From: Actinomadura luteofluorescens
GTDB taxonomy: Bacteria; Actinomycetota; Actinomycetes; Streptosporangiales; Streptosporangiaceae
Reading direction: 5' to 3'
Assembly (NCBI RefSeq): GCF_013409365.1
Contig: NZ_JACCBA010000001.1
Location: forward strand, 8,618,001-8,682,000
Length of the DNA stretch: 64,000 bases
Below are positions 32,183 to 42,992 of the stretch, in pieces. The notes beneath the pieces are model-generated. The model was given only the letters and a program-made list of their open reading frames with translations. It ran no database searches and was not told where the DNA came from. Made by a program: the position numbers and the translations under genes. How positions within the stretch are numbered: the first letter of the stretch is position 1; each line of letters begins with the position of its first letter.

Positions 32183-33847
32183 CTAGGCGGCGGTGACGGG
32201 CGCCTCCTCGACGGCCGGGCCGCCGCGGCGCTCCGCCGCGACCTGAAGGACGTACCGCTTGACCTCGCCGCTGACCCGCTCGCCGTCCCAGCCGAGCCAG
32301 GGCGCGACGAGTTCCGCGACGCGGGACGCCGCCGCCACGCCCCCGTCCCACTCCTCGATCGAGACGCGCAGCCGCCGCGACAGGACGTCCTCCAGGTGCA
32401 GGGCGCCCTCGTGCGTCACCGCGTAGACGGCCTCGGCGCACAGGTAGTCCCCGGCGCCGGGCAGGGGCGCGCCGAGCGCCGGGTCGCCGGCGACCATGGC
32501 CAGCACCTCCCGGGCGCACGACCCGTACCGGTTCAGCAGGTGCTCGATCCGCGCGACGTGCAGCCCCGACTCGGCGGCGAGCCGGCGCCGCTCGTTCCAC
32601 AGCACCTCGTACCCGGTGGCGCCGAGGATCGGCAGCCGGCCGGTGACCGACGCGGGCACGGAGTCGTCGAGGCCCTCGGCGACCACGTCGATCGCGTCCC
32701 GCGCCATGACGCGGTAGGTGGTGAACTTCCCGCCGGTCACGACGACGAGTCCGGGTACCGGCTCGGCGACGGCGTGCTCGCGCGACAGCCGCGTGGTGTC
32801 GTCCACCTCGCCGGACAGCAGCGGCCGCAGCCCCGCGTAGACGCCCTCGATGTCGTCGTGCGTGAGCGGCGTCCGCAGGACGGCGTTCGCCTGGTCGAGG
32901 AGGTAGCCGATGTCGGTGTGGTCGGCGACGGGCTCGTCGGGGCCGTCGGCGTGCGGGGTGTCGGTGGTGCCGACCAGCCAGTGCCGGCCCCACGGGATGA
33001 TGAACAGGACGCTCCTGGAGGTCCGCGTGATCAGCCCGGTCGTCATCGGGATCCGGTCGCGCGGCACGACCAGGTGGACGCCCTTGGACGCCCGCACGCC
33101 GAACGCGGCCCGCGACCCCGTCATCGCCTGGGCGCCGTCCGTCCACACCCCGGTCGCGCACACCACGCGCCGGCCCCGCACGGCGATCTCCCGGTTGCCC
33201 TCCAGGTCCAGGACGTGGACGCCGGTCACCCGCTCGCCCTCGCGCAGGAAGCCCGTCACCTCGGCGCGGGTGGCCACCCTCGCGCCGTACTGCGCCGCGG
33301 TGCGGGCGACCATCATCGTGTAGCGGGCGTCGTCGACCTGCGCGTCGTAGTACTGGACGGCGCCGACCAGCGCGTCCGACCGCAGGGCCGGGGCCTCCCG
33401 CAGCGCGGCGCGCCGCGTGAGCTGGCGGTGCCGGGGCAGCGACCGCGCGCCGCCCATCGTGTCGTACAGGGACACGCCCGCGCTGACGTAGGCCCGCTCC
33501 CACACGCGGTTGCGCAGGGGATAGAGGAACCGGACGGGGCGCACCAGGTGCGGAGCGAGCCGCTGCAGCAGCAGCCCGCGCTCCCGCAGCGCCTCCCTGA
33601 CCAGCCCGAAGTCGCGCTGTTCGAGATAGCGCAATCCGCCGTGGATCAGCTTGCTGGACCGGCTGGACGTGCCGGCCGCCCAGTCCCGCGCCTCCACGAG
33701 GGCGACGGACAGGCCCCGCGAGATCGCGTCGAGCGCCGCGCCGGCGCCGACGATGCCGCCGCCGACGACCACGACGTCGAACTCGGTCTCCGCCAGGTCG
33801 CGCAGGGTGTCCTCGCGGTACCGCGGGCCGAGGGCTACAGATGTCAC
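32183..33847 (-). CDS. glpD: Glycerol-3-phosphate dehydrogenase
   Basis: A 554-residue FAD enzyme that oxidises glycerol 3-phosphate to dihydroxyacetone phosphate at the membrane. The FAD motif VVVVGGGIVGAGAALDA is at about 25-41, followed by SSRSSKLIHGGLRYLE, the family signature. The C-terminal 150 residues form the GlpD capping domain. It is the last gene of the leftward glpF-glpK-glpD operon, 112 bases after glpK. It is convergent with the hot-dog dehydratase gene, with only 9 bases between them. Confidence 0.93.
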   Translation of the reverse strand: MTSVALGPRYREDTLRDLAETEFDVVVVGGGIVGAGAALDAISRGLSVALVEARDWAAGTSSRSSKLIHGGLRYLEQRDFGLVREALRERGLLLQRLAPHLVRPVRFLYPLRNRVWERAYVSAGVSLYDTMGGARSLPRHRQLTRRAALREAPALRSDALVGAVQYYDAQVDDARYTMMVARTAAQYGARVATRAEVTGFLREGERVTGVHVLDLEGNREIAVRGRRVVCATGVWTDGAQAMTGSRAAFGVRASKGVHLVVPRDRIPMTTGLITRTSRSVLFIIPWGRHWLVGTTDTPHADGPDEPVADHTDIGYLLDQANAVLRTPLTHDDIEGVYAGLRPLLSGEVDDTTRLSREHAVAEPVPGLVVVTGGKFTTYRVMARDAIDVVAEGLDDSVPASVTGRLPILGATGYEVLWNERRRLAAESGLHVARIEHLLNRYGSCAREVLAMVAGDPALGAPLPGAGDYLCAEAVYAVTHEGALHLEDVLSRRLRVSIEEWDGGVAAASRVAELVAPWLGWDGERVSGEVKRYVLQVAAERRGGPAVEEAPVTAA

Positions 33848-33959
33848 TGCGTGCTCCCGAGGAGAGGTCGGATCCAGTGTCGCGCCGCCGGGTTGCGGCG
33901 AGTCGTCGCCCGGAGGACCTCCGGGCCAACAACCCGCCGCACCCCGGCGAAGGCGCCGC

Positions 33960-35480
33960 TCAGTCGCCGAGGTCGACCCAGTCGAGGGTCCGGTCGACGG
34001 CTTTCTTCCAGCCTGCGTAGCCCTGTTGGCGTTGGTCGTCGTTCCAGGTGGGGTGCCAGCGTTTGTCTTCGTTCCAGTTCTGGCGGAGTTCGTCGGTGGT
34101 GTTCCAGAATCCGACGGCCAGGCCGGCGGCGTAGGCGGCGCCCAGGGCGGTGGTCTCGGCGACGACGGGGCGTGAGACCGGGACGCCGAGGATGTCGGCT
34201 TGGAGTTGCATGCACAGTTCGTTGGCGGTGACGCCGCCGTCGACCTTGAGGACGTCCAGGGAGACTCCGGAGTCCTCGCGCATGGCCTCGACGACGTCGC
34301 GGGACTGGTAGCAGATGGATTCCAGGGTGGCGCGGGCCAGGTGGGCGTTGGTGTTGAAGCGCGACAGGCCGACGATGGCGCCGCGGGCGTCGGATCGCCA
34401 GTAGGGGGCGAACAGGCCGGAGAAGGCGGGGACGAAGTAGACGCCGCCGTTGTCGTCGACCTGCCGGGCCAGTGCTTCGCTTTGCGCCGCGCCGGAGATG
34501 ATGCCGAGCTGGTCGCGCAGCCACTGCACGGCCGACCCGGTCACCGCGATCGACCCCTCCAGCGCGTATACCGGCTTCTCGGATCCGAACTGGTAGCAGA
34601 CGGTCGTCAGCAGCCCGCTCTTCGAGCGGACGAGTTCCTCGCCCGTGTTGAGCAGCAGGAAGTTGCCGGTGCCATAGGTGTTCTTGGCCTCGCCGGGGGA
34701 GAAGCACACCTGCCCGACCGTGGCGGCCTGCTGGTCGCCGAGCGCCGCGGTCAGAGGGACCTCGCCGCCGAGCGGGCCGTTCGCGCGGGTCGTCCCATAG
34801 GCGTCGGGCGCCGAGGACGGCTTGATCTCCGGCAGCATCGCGCGCGGGATCCCGAACAGCGCGAGGAGTTCGTCGTCCCAGGCGAGGGTCTCCAGGTCCA
34901 TCAGCATGGTGCGGCTGGCGTTGGTCGGGTCGGTGACGTGCACGCCGCCGTCCGTCCCGCCGGTGAGGTTCCACAGCACCCACGAGTCGGTCGTGCCGAA
35001 GACCGCGTCGCCGTTCTCGGCGGCCTCCCGGACGCCGTCGACGTTCTCCAGGATCCACTGGATCTTGCCGCCGGAGAAGTACGTGGCCGGAGGGAGGCCG
35101 GCCTTGCGCCGGATGAGGTCGCCCTTGCCGTCCCGCTCCAGGGCGGCGGCGATGCGGTCGGTGCGGGTGTCCTGCCAGACGATCGCGTTGTAGTAGGGGC
35201 GCCCGGTGCGCCGGTTCCACACCACGGTCGTCTCGCGCTGGTTGGTGATCCCGAACGCGGCCAGGTCGCCGTGCGACAGGTTCGCCTTGGTCAGCGCGGA
35301 CTGGATGACCGAGCGCGTCCGCTCCCAGATCTCGGTGGGGTCGTGCTCGACCCAGCCGGCCTGGGGCAGGATCTGCTCGTGTTCGAGCTGGTGGCGGGCG
35401 ATCTCGTTGCCGCCGTGGTCGAAGATCATGAATCGGGTGCTGGTCGTGCCCTGGTCGAGGGCCCCGACGAAGTCAGCCAT
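33960..35480 (-). CDS. glpK: Glycerol kinase
   Basis: A 506-residue FGGY-family kinase phosphorylating glycerol. It has the N-terminal [13 protein letters not shown] phosphate loop, [14 protein letters not shown] and [17 protein letters not shown], and [15 protein letters not shown]. It lies 42 bases after glpF in the same operon. A second, clearly different kinase paralogue lies at 37.4 kb beyond the divergent regulator; this copy, being in the transport operon, is the more likely main enzyme. Confidence 0.94.
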   Translation of the reverse strand: MADFVGALDQGTTSTRFMIFDHGGNEIARHQLEHEQILPQAGWVEHDPTEIWERTRSVIQSALTKANLSHGDLAAFGITNQRETTVVWNRRTGRPYYNAIVWQDTRTDRIAAALERDGKGDLIRRKAGLPPATYFSGGKIQWILENVDGVREAAENGDAVFGTTDSWVLWNLTGGTDGGVHVTDPTNASRTMLMDLETLAWDDELLALFGIPRAMLPEIKPSSAPDAYGTTRANGPLGGEVPLTAALGDQQAATVGQVCFSPGEAKNTYGTGNFLLLNTGEELVRSKSGLLTTVCYQFGSEKPVYALEGSIAVTGSAVQWLRDQLGIISGAAQSEALARQVDDNGGVYFVPAFSGLFAPYWRSDARGAIVGLSRFNTNAHLARATLESICYQSRDVVEAMREDSGVSLDVLKVDGGVTANELCMQLQADILGVPVSRPVVAETTALGAAYAAGLAVGFWNTTDELRQNWNEDKRWHPTWNDDQRQQGYAGWKKAVDRTLDWVDLGD

Positions 35481-35522
35481 GCGCGGGTTCTCCTGGAGTG
35501 GTGGCGGGCGGGACGGGGCGGG

Positions 35523-36350
<828 letters not shown>

Positions 36351-36439
36351 GGATGCTCCTCGGCAGGTGGGGTGGACGCGAGCCCCGTGAGGCTGGCTGG
36401 ACCGTAAGCCGGGACGGAACGCCTGACAACGGGAGGGTG

Positions 36440-36454
36440 CCGACAATGTCGAAC
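36440..36454. promoter_or_regulatory. Candidate IclR/GlpR operator 1
   Basis: GCCGACA-A-TGTCGAA, an imperfect copy of the palindrome at 36553-36567, placed 90 bases upstream of the glpF start. Confidence 0.6.
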
Positions 36455-36552
36455 ACTTTCGTCCCGGCTCGGCGGCGGTTACCCTCCACCCTGTGCACCA
36501 GATCACACAATCCGGGCAGTTCAGGGCACATAGGACGATGATCGCGGCGGCC

Positions 36553-36567
36553 GCCGACATTGTCGGC
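36553..36567. promoter_or_regulatory. Candidate IclR/GlpR operator 2
   Basis: GCCGACA-T-TGTCGGC is a perfect 7+1+7 palindrome ending 29 bases upstream of the regulator's ATG. With the 36440 site it would control both divergent transcripts. Confidence 0.65.
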
Positions 36568-36596
36568 ACGTCGCCGATGGACCTACCATCGGCCCC

Positions 36597-37365
36597 ATGC
36601 CCGGACCTGTGCAGTCGATCGAGCGGGCGGCCGCGATCCTGCGCCTGCTGGCGGCGAGCTCGGGCCGGCTCGGGGTCGGCGAGATCGCCAGTTCGCTGGG
36701 CCTCGCACGCGGCACCGCGCACGGCATCCTGCGCACCCTGGAACGCGTCGGCTTCGTCGAGCAGGACGGCGGCACGGGCAAGTACCAGCTCGGCGCCGCG
36801 CTGCTGCACCTCGGCACCAGCTACCTGGACGTCAACGAGCTGCGGTCCCGCGCCATCAACTGGGCCGACGCGCTCGCCTCGCGCAGCGGCGAGGCCGTCC
36901 GGATCGGGACGCTGCTGGACGGGAAGGTGCTGGTCGTCCACCACGTGTTCCGCCCGGACGACACGCTCCAGGCCATGGACGTCGGCTCGCTGCTGCCGCT
37001 GCACGCCACCGCGCTCGGCAAGGCGCTGCTCGCCCACGACGCCAACGCGGCGGCGTCCATCCGCGACACCGTCCTGGAGTCCTACTGCCGGCGCACCATC
37101 ACCGACCCCAAGGAGCTCGCACGGGCCGCCACCCGCGTCCGGGAGAACGGCTGGGCCGCCGAGACCGAGGAGCTGTCCATCGGCGAGGGCCGGGATCGCC
37201 GCCCCGATCCGCGGGCACGGGGGCCTGGTCGTCGGGGCCATCGGCATCTCCGGCGCGGTCGAGCGGATCTGCGACTCCCGCCGCGTCCCCGACCCGAGGC
37301 TCGTGGCCTACGTGCGCGACGCCGCCCGCGCCGTCTCCCGGGACCTCGGCGGTTCGCGCTGGTGA
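36597..37365 (+). pseudogene. IclR-family glycerol regulator with +1 frameshift
   Basis: The first 197 codons give a clean IclR protein (SIERAAAILRLLAA, LGLARGTAHGILRTLERVGFVEQ, and LPLHATALGKALLA of the ligand domain). After IGE the frame breaks: an extra G in the GGG run at 37187-37189 shifts it. In the next frame the expected C-terminus continues (AGIAAPIRGHGGLVVGAIGI and AYVRDAARAVSRDLGG, stop at 37365). Without the extra base a normal 256-residue GylR-like regulator would result; as written a 262-residue product with a foreign tail is made. Either inactivation or a sequencing error. Confidence 0.75.
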
Positions 37366-37434
37366 CGCCGGGCCGACCGTCCTGACGCCGGCGCGGCCGC
37401 GCGGGAAGGCGCGTCCAGGGGGAGGGGGCCGGCC

Positions 37435-38961
37435 GTGACCGAACGGTACGTGATGTCGATCGACCAGGGCACCACGTCCACCCGGTGCATCCTGTTCGAC
37501 CACGGCGGCCGGCTGGTGTCGGTGGCGCAGCGCGAGCACCGGCAGCACTTCCCGAAGCCCGGCTGGGTCGAGCACGACCCGATGGAGATCTGGCGCAACC
37601 TGGAGCGCATCGCCCCGGAGGCGCTCGCCCAGGCGGGCGCGACGCCCGGCCAGGTCGCGGCGGTCGGGATCGCGAACCAGCGGGAGACGACCGTCCTGTG
37701 GGACCGGCTGACCGGCGTCCCGATCGGCCGCGCCATCGTCTGGCAGGACATGCGGACCGGTCCGCTCGTGGACGAGCTGGCCCGCGCCCCGGGCGCCGCG
37801 ATGGTCACCGAGCGCAGCGGGCTGCCGCTGGCCACCTACTTCTCGGCCCCGCGCGTCCGCTGGATGCTGGACCACACGCCCGGCCTGCGGGAACGCGCCG
37901 AGCGCGGCGAGGTGCTGTTCGGCACGATGGAGAGCTGGCTGATCTGGAACCTCAGCGGCGGCGTCGACGGCGGCGTCCACGTCACCGACGTGACCAACGC
38001 CAGCCGCACGCTGCTGATGGACCTGCACACGCTCACCTGGGACGACGGCCTGCTCGACTTCTTCGGGGTGCCGAAGGCGATGCTGCCGGAGATCCGGTCG
38101 TCCACCGAGACCTACGGGACGGCCCGACGCGTGTTCCCCGGCGTGCGCGTCGGCGCCGCCCTCGGCGACCAGCAGGCCGCGCTGTTCGGGCAGGCGTGCT
38201 TCTCCCCGGGCGAGACCAAGTGCACCTACGGGACGGGCGCGTTCCTGCTGATGAACACCGGCACGACGCCGGTGCGGTCGGACAACGGGCTGCTCACCAC
38301 CGTCGGCTACAAGATCGGTGACGAGCCCGCCGTGTACGCGCTGGAGGGCTCGATCGCCATCACGGGGGCGCTCGTGCAGTGGCTCCGGGACGGCCTCGGG
38401 CTGATCAGCACGGCGCCGGAGATCGAGACCCTGGCCCGGACCGTCGACGACAACGGCGGCTGCTACATCGTCCCGGCGTTCTCCGGGCTGTTCGCCCCGC
38501 ACTGGCGCAGCGAGGCCCGGGGCATCATCGTCGGGCTGACCTCCTACATCACCAAGGGGCACCTGGCGCGGGCCGTGCTGGAGGCGACGGCCTGGCAGAC
38601 CCGCGAGGTCGTGGACGCGATGAACGCCGACTCCGGCCTCTCGCTGAAGGAGCTGAAGGCCGACGGCGGCATGACGTCGGACAACCTGGTCATGCAGATG
38701 GTCGCCGACGTGCTGAACGTCCCGGTGGCGCGGCCGATGGTGGTGGAGACGGTGTCGCTCGGCGCCGCCTACGCCGCCGGGCTCGCGGTCGGCTACTGGG
38801 CGGGGCTGGAGGGGCTGCGCCGCAACTGGCACCGCGCCGCCCGCTGGGTCCCGGCGATGGAGCCCGCCCGGCGGGCCGCAGAGTACGACAACTGGAAGCG
38901 CGCCGTGGAGCGCACGTTCGACTGGATCCGCGCGGGAGAGGACCCTGCCGCGGCGCCCTAG
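37435..38961 (+). CDS. Second glycerol kinase-like FGGY kinase
   Basis: A 508-residue protein with the glycerol kinase signatures [46 protein letters not shown] and [15 protein letters not shown]. It is a paralogue of the 34-kb glpK, not a recent copy, judging by scattered differences. GGAGGGGG precedes the GTG. It follows the IclR gene by 69 bases in the same direction and might phosphorylate glycerol or a related polyol. Convergent with the next acyl-CoA dehydrogenase gene. Confidence 0.88.
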   Translation: MTERYVMSIDQGTTSTRCILFDHGGRLVSVAQREHRQHFPKPGWVEHDPMEIWRNLERIAPEALAQAGATPGQVAAVGIANQRETTVLWDRLTGVPIGRAIVWQDMRTGPLVDELARAPGAAMVTERSGLPLATYFSAPRVRWMLDHTPGLRERAERGEVLFGTMESWLIWNLSGGVDGGVHVTDVTNASRTLLMDLHTLTWDDGLLDFFGVPKAMLPEIRSSTETYGTARRVFPGVRVGAALGDQQAALFGQACFSPGETKCTYGTGAFLLMNTGTTPVRSDNGLLTTVGYKIGDEPAVYALEGSIAITGALVQWLRDGLGLISTAPEIETLARTVDDNGGCYIVPAFSGLFAPHWRSEARGIIVGLTSYITKGHLARAVLEATAWQTREVVDAMNADSGLSLKELKADGGMTSDNLVMQMVADVLNVPVARPMVVETVSLGAAYAAGLAVGYWAGLEGLRRNWHRAARWVPAMEPARRAAEYDNWKRAVERTFDWIRAGEDPAAAP

Positions 38962-38970
38962 GCCGGTTCC

Positions 38971-40122
38971 CTAGGCCTTGTACCGCTCGACGAGCTGCCG
39001 GACGATCACGTTGCGCTGGATCTCGTTGGTCCCCTCGCCGACGATCATGAGGGGGGCGTCCCGGAAGTAGCGCTCGACGTCGAACTCGGTGGAGTAGCCG
39101 GCCGCGCCGTGGATGCGGACCGCGTTCAGCGCGATCTGCATCGCCGCCTCGGACGCGTAGAGCTTGGCCATGCCGGCCTCCATGTCGCACCGCTCGCCCG
39201 CGTCCAGGCGCTCGGCGGCGTCGAGGGTGAGCAGCCGGGCCGCCCGCAGCTGGGTGGCCATGTCGGCGAGGTAGTTGCCGATGGACTGGTGCTGCCAGAT
39301 CGGTCTGCCGAAGGCCTCGCGCTGCTGGGCGTAGCGCAGGGAGTCCTCCAGGGCGGCGCGCCCGACGCCGAGGGCCCGCGCCGCCACCTGGATGCGGCCG
39401 ACTTCGAGGCCGCGCATCATCTGGGCGAAGCCGCGCCCTTCCTCGCCGCCGAGCACGGCGCCGAGCGGCGCCTCGTAGCCGTCGAAGGACAGCTCGCAGC
39501 TCTCCACGCCCTTGTAGCCGAGCTTGGGCAGGTCGCGCGAGACGGTCAGACCGGGCCCCTTCTCGACCAGCAGGATGCTGATCCCCCTGTGCCGCGGCGA
39601 CGCGGCCGGGTCGGTCTTGCACATCAGCGCGATCAGGCCGGACGTGCGCGCGTTGGTGATCCACATCTTGGCGCCGTCGACGCGGTACCGGTCGCCGTCC
39701 CGGCGCGCGGTCGTGCTCATGGCCTGCAGGTCCGAGCCGCCTGACGGCTCGGTGAGCGCCATCGTGGCGCGCAGTTCGCCCGTCGCCATCCGGGGCAGGT
39801 ACCGGGCCTTCTGCTCCTCGGTGCCGTACACGGCGAGCAGGTGGGAGACGACCGTGTGGCCGCCGAACGCGCCCGCGAGCGTCATCCAGCCGCGCGCCAG
39901 CTCCTCGGTGACGAGCGCGTAGCAGGCCTTGGAGACGGCGGCGTCGCCGTACGGCGCGGGCACGGCGAGGCCGAAGACGCCGAGCCGCTTCATGCGGTCG
40001 ATGAGCTGGGCGGGATAGGTGCCCGCGTGCTCCAGTTCGCGGGCGACCGGGCGGACCTCCCTGTCGACGAAGTCCGCGACGACCTCGACGATGGCGCGCT
40101 CCTCGTCGCTGAGCGTGAACAC
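38971..40122 (-). CDS. Acyl-CoA dehydrogenase
   Basis: A 383-residue flavoprotein of the standard short/medium-chain type: MALTEPSGGSDLQAMSTTA, KMWITNARTSGLIALM, and the C-terminal IHGAAGYSTEFDVERYFRDAPLMIVGEGTNEIQRNVIVRQL. It oxidises an acyl-CoA to the enoyl-CoA, passing electrons to ETF. It is transcribed away from the GntR-family gene, with AT-rich sequence between them. It resembles the 41.8-kb dehydrogenase, and both probably serve the same acyl-CoA module. Confidence 0.9.
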   Translation of the reverse strand: MFTLSDEERAIVEVVADFVDREVRPVARELEHAGTYPAQLIDRMKRLGVFGLAVPAPYGDAAVSKACYALVTEELARGWMTLAGAFGGHTVVSHLLAVYGTEEQKARYLPRMATGELRATMALTEPSGGSDLQAMSTTARRDGDRYRVDGAKMWITNARTSGLIALMCKTDPAASPRHRGISILLVEKGPGLTVSRDLPKLGYKGVESCELSFDGYEAPLGAVLGGEEGRGFAQMMRGLEVGRIQVAARALGVGRAALEDSLRYAQQREAFGRPIWQHQSIGNYLADMATQLRAARLLTLDAAERLDAGERCDMEAGMAKLYASEAAMQIALNAVRIHGAAGYSTEFDVERYFRDAPLMIVGEGTNEIQRNVIVRQLVERYKA

Positions 40123-40146
40123 GGCTCCGCCCTTCTCCCGCCCTGT

Positions 40147-40170
40147 GTTTCATATATTTGATAGGAAAAT
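40147..40170. promoter_or_regulatory. AT-rich island between divergent acyl-CoA dehydrogenase and GntR genes
   Basis: The stretch CATATATTTGATAGGAAAAT (40151-40170) is strikingly AT rich for this genome. A related island, CATATCGTATAAAAAATTT (40975-40993), precedes the hydratase gene. Both are candidate promoters and GntR targets. Confidence 0.45.
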
Positions 40171-40242
40171 ACCCGGTGTCAACGGGCGGCGGGCCATCGC
40201 CCGCCCATAATGTGAACCCCACCACCGGGCGCACGGGAGACG

Positions 40243-40938
40243 ATGAGCGTGGCGATTTCCGGCGACCAGGCCCTCGGCCGGCGCCGCCAGCTGAGCGACG
40301 AGGTGGCCGCCTACGTCCGCGACCTCATCATGTCGGGCCAGGTCAGGCACGGGGAGTTCCTCCGCCTGGAGCGCATCGCCGAAGATCTCGGGATCAGCGT
40401 CACGCCCGTCCGGGAGGCCCTGCTGTCGCTGCGCGGCGAGGGGTTCGTCACGCTGGAGCCGCGGCGCGGGTTCATGCCGGCGCCGCTCACCCGGCAGGAC
40501 GTCCAGGACCTGTTCGAGGCGCAGGCCTACTTCGCCGGCGAGCTGGCCGCCCGCGCCGCCGGGAGGATCACCGGGGCGGAGCTGGAGTCGCTCGACCGGA
40601 CGCAGGCGCTCCTGGAGGAGGCGTCCAAGGCCCGCGACTCCGCGGCCATCGAGCGCGCCAACCACCAGTTCCACCGGGTCATCAACCTGAGCGCGGGTTC
40701 GCCCAAGACGGCCTGGCTGCTGCAACTCGTGGTGCGGTACGCCCCGCGCCGCTTCTACTCCAGCATCGAGGGCTGGACGCAGGCGTCGGTCGACGACCAC
40801 CATCTCGTCCTCGCCGCGCTGCGGGCGGGGGACGGCGACGCGGCACGGCAGGCGATGCGCGCCCACGTCCGGCACGCCGGGACTTTGCTGGTCGTGCACC
40901 TGGAGGCGCAGGGCTTCTGGAACGAGCGACCCGGCTGA
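40243..40938 (+). CDS. GntR-family regulator, FCD (FadR-like) subfamily
   Basis: A 231-residue regulator. The N-terminal winged helix (LSDEVAAYVRDLIMSGQ, LGISVTPVREALLSLRGEGFV) is followed by an all-helical FCD ligand domain from about residue 85 with the metal-binding style residues in ANHQFHRVINLS and SVDDHHLVLAAL. FCD regulators sense acyl-CoA or organic acids. It is divergent from one acyl-CoA dehydrogenase and upstream of a hydratase-dehydrogenase-CoA-transferase operon, which it likely represses. Confidence 0.87.
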   Translation: MSVAISGDQALGRRRQLSDEVAAYVRDLIMSGQVRHGEFLRLERIAEDLGISVTPVREALLSLRGEGFVTLEPRRGFMPAPLTRQDVQDLFEAQAYFAGELAARAAGRITGAELESLDRTQALLEEASKARDSAAIERANHQFHRVINLSAGSPKTAWLLQLVVRYAPRRFYSSIEGWTQASVDDHHLVLAALRAGDGDAARQAMRAHVRHAGTLLVVHLEAQGFWNERPG

Positions 40939-41005
40939 CGGCCCCGGCCCTCTTCCCCCAGCCCCGGAGGGCCGCATATCGTATAAAAAATTTCCAGGAG
41001 GGCTG

Positions 41006-41800
41006 ATGGACGACCGGGACTCCGAACCGGCGCGCGTGGTCACCGCCGCCGACCACGGCGCCACGCGGGTGCTGACGCTGAACCGGCCCGAGGCCCGCAA
41101 CGCGATCGACATCCCGATGCGCGAGCGGCTCGCGGACGAGGTGCGCCGCGCCGCGGACGATCCCGGCGTCCGCGCCGTCGTGCTGACCGGCGCGGCGGGG
41201 ACGTTCTCGGCGGGCGGCGACGTCCGCTCGATGGAGGGCGCCGGACCGGACGCCGTCCGGGCGCGGCTCGACCCGGTGCACGAGACCGTCCGGCTCATCG
41301 CGACGTGCGGGACGCCGTTCATCGCAGCGGTCGAGGGCGCCGCCGCCGGGCTCGGCGTGTCCCTCGCCGCCGTGTGCGACCACGTGGTCGCCGCCGAGGA
41401 CGCCCGGTTCGTCGCCGCGTTCGGAAAGGTCGGCCTCGTCGCCGACGGCGGGCTGCTCTGGACGCTCCCGCAGCGCGTCGGCATGGGCCGCGCCAAGCAG
41501 ATGCTGGTGTTCGGCCAGACCGTGCCCGCACCCCGCGCCTGCGAGATCGGACTTGCCGACTCCCTCGTCCCGTCCGGCACGGCCCTGGACGCCGCACTGG
41601 AGCGCGCCGCCGAGGCCGCCGCGCTCGCCCCGCTGTCGGTCGCCGCCGCCAAGCGCCTCCTGGCCCGCACCGACCTCAGCCTGGAGCGACTGCTGGAGGC
41701 CGAGCGGGAGGAGCAGACCGCCCTGTTCGGCAGCGCCGACTTCGCCGAGGGCCGGGCCGCGTTCGCCGAGCGCCGCCCGCCGCGCTTCGAGGGCCGTTAG
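41006..41800 (+). CDS. Enoyl-CoA hydratase/isomerase
   Basis: A 264-residue crotonase-fold enzyme: LNRPEARNAIDIPMRERL, oxyanion-hole segment AAGTFSAGGDVRSM, and VEGAAAGLGVSLAAVCD. At the usual catalytic positions it has LVADGG rather than the two-Glu arrangement of true hydratases, so it may be an isomerase or another crotonase activity. CCAGGAGGG precedes the ATG. It heads an operon with an acyl-CoA dehydrogenase and a CoA transferase. Confidence 0.85.
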   Translation: MDDRDSEPARVVTAADHGATRVLTLNRPEARNAIDIPMRERLADEVRRAADDPGVRAVVLTGAAGTFSAGGDVRSMEGAGPDAVRARLDPVHETVRLIATCGTPFIAAVEGAAAGLGVSLAAVCDHVVAAEDARFVAAFGKVGLVADGGLLWTLPQRVGMGRAKQMLVFGQTVPAPRACEIGLADSLVPSGTALDAALERAAEAAALAPLSVAAAKRLLARTDLSLERLLEAEREEQTALFGSADFAEGRAAFAERRPPRFEGR

Positions 41801-41813
41801 GGAGGATCGGGAC

Positions 41814-42992
41814 GTGAGCAGGCTGCAGCAGACCCACGGGCTGACGGACGAGCAACGGGAGATCATCGCGACCGTCCGGGCGTTCGTCGACAAGGAGATC
41901 ATCCCGGTCGCGACCGAGCTGGAGCACGCCGACGCCTACCCGCAGGCGATCGTGGACGGGATGAGGGAGCTCGGGCTCTTCGGCCTGACGATCGGTGCGG
42001 AGCACGGCGGGCTGGGGGAGTCGCTGCTGACCTACGCGCTGGTGGTGGAGGAGCTGTCGCGCGGCTGGATGAGCGTGTCGGGCATCGTCAACACCCACTT
42101 CATCGTCGCGTGGATGATCGCCCAGCACGGCACCGCCGAGCAGAGGGCGCACTACCTGCCGAAGATGGCGGCCGGCGAGATCCGGGGCGCGTTCTCGATG
42201 TCGGAGCCGGGCTGCGGGTCGGACGTCTCGGCCATCAGGACCCGCGCCGTCCCGGACGGGGACGACTACGTCGTCGACGGCCAGAAGATGTGGCTGACCA
42301 ACGGAGGCTCGGCCAACCTGGTGGCGACGCTGGTCAAGACCGACCCCGCCGCCGGGCATCGCGGCATGACCACGTTCCTGGTCGACAAGGACCCGGGCTT
42401 CGGCGAGGTCGCGCCCGGCCTCACCGTCCCCGGCAAGATCGACAAGATGGGGTACAAGGGCGTCGACACCACCGAGCTGGTCTTCGACTCCTACCGGATC
42501 CCGTCCGCGCGGATCCTGGGCGGGACGCCCGGAAGCGGCTTCTACCAGATGATGGACGGCGTCGAGGTCGGCCGCGTCAACGTGGCGGCGCGCGGCTGCG
42601 GCGTGGCCCGCCGCGCCTACGAGCTGGCCCTGGACTACGCGCGCCGGCGCGAGACGTTCGGTAAGCCGATCGCCGAGCACCAGGCCGTGCTGTTCCGCCT
42701 GGCGGAGATGGCGACCAAGGTCGAGGCCGCGCACCAGATGATGGTGATGGCGGCGCGCCGCAAGGACTCCGGCGAGCGCAACGACCTGGAGGCCGGGATG
42801 GCCAAGTACCTGGCCAGCGAGTACTGCAAGGAGGTCGTGGAGGACGCGTTCCGCATCCACGGCGGCTACGCCTACTCCACGGAGTACGAGATCGAGCGCC
42901 TGTACCGGGAGGCCCCGATGCTCCTGATCGGCGAGGGCACCGCCGACATCCAGAAGATGATCATAGGCCGCAGGCTGCTGGAGGAGCGGTGA
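41814..42992 (+). CDS. Acyl-CoA dehydrogenase
   Basis: A 392-residue dehydrogenase starting at GTG 41814 after GGGAGG. Motifs: FSMSEPGCGSDVSAIRTRA, KMWLTNGGSANLVATLV, MGYKGVDTTELVFD and the C-terminal IHGGYAYSTEYEIERLYREAPMLLIGEGTADIQKMII. It follows the crotonase by 13 bases and its stop overlaps the GTG of the CoA transferase, so the three are one operon. Substrate unknown; branched or dicarboxylic acyl-CoA is plausible given the CoA transferase. Confidence 0.9.
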   Translation: MSRLQQTHGLTDEQREIIATVRAFVDKEIIPVATELEHADAYPQAIVDGMRELGLFGLTIGAEHGGLGESLLTYALVVEELSRGWMSVSGIVNTHFIVAWMIAQHGTAEQRAHYLPKMAAGEIRGAFSMSEPGCGSDVSAIRTRAVPDGDDYVVDGQKMWLTNGGSANLVATLVKTDPAAGHRGMTTFLVDKDPGFGEVAPGLTVPGKIDKMGYKGVDTTELVFDSYRIPSARILGGTPGSGFYQMMDGVEVGRVNVAARGCGVARRAYELALDYARRRETFGKPIAEHQAVLFRLAEMATKVEAAHQMMVMAARRKDSGERNDLEAGMAKYLASEYCKEVVEDAFRIHGGYAYSTEYEIERLYREAPMLLIGEGTADIQKMIIGRRLLEER

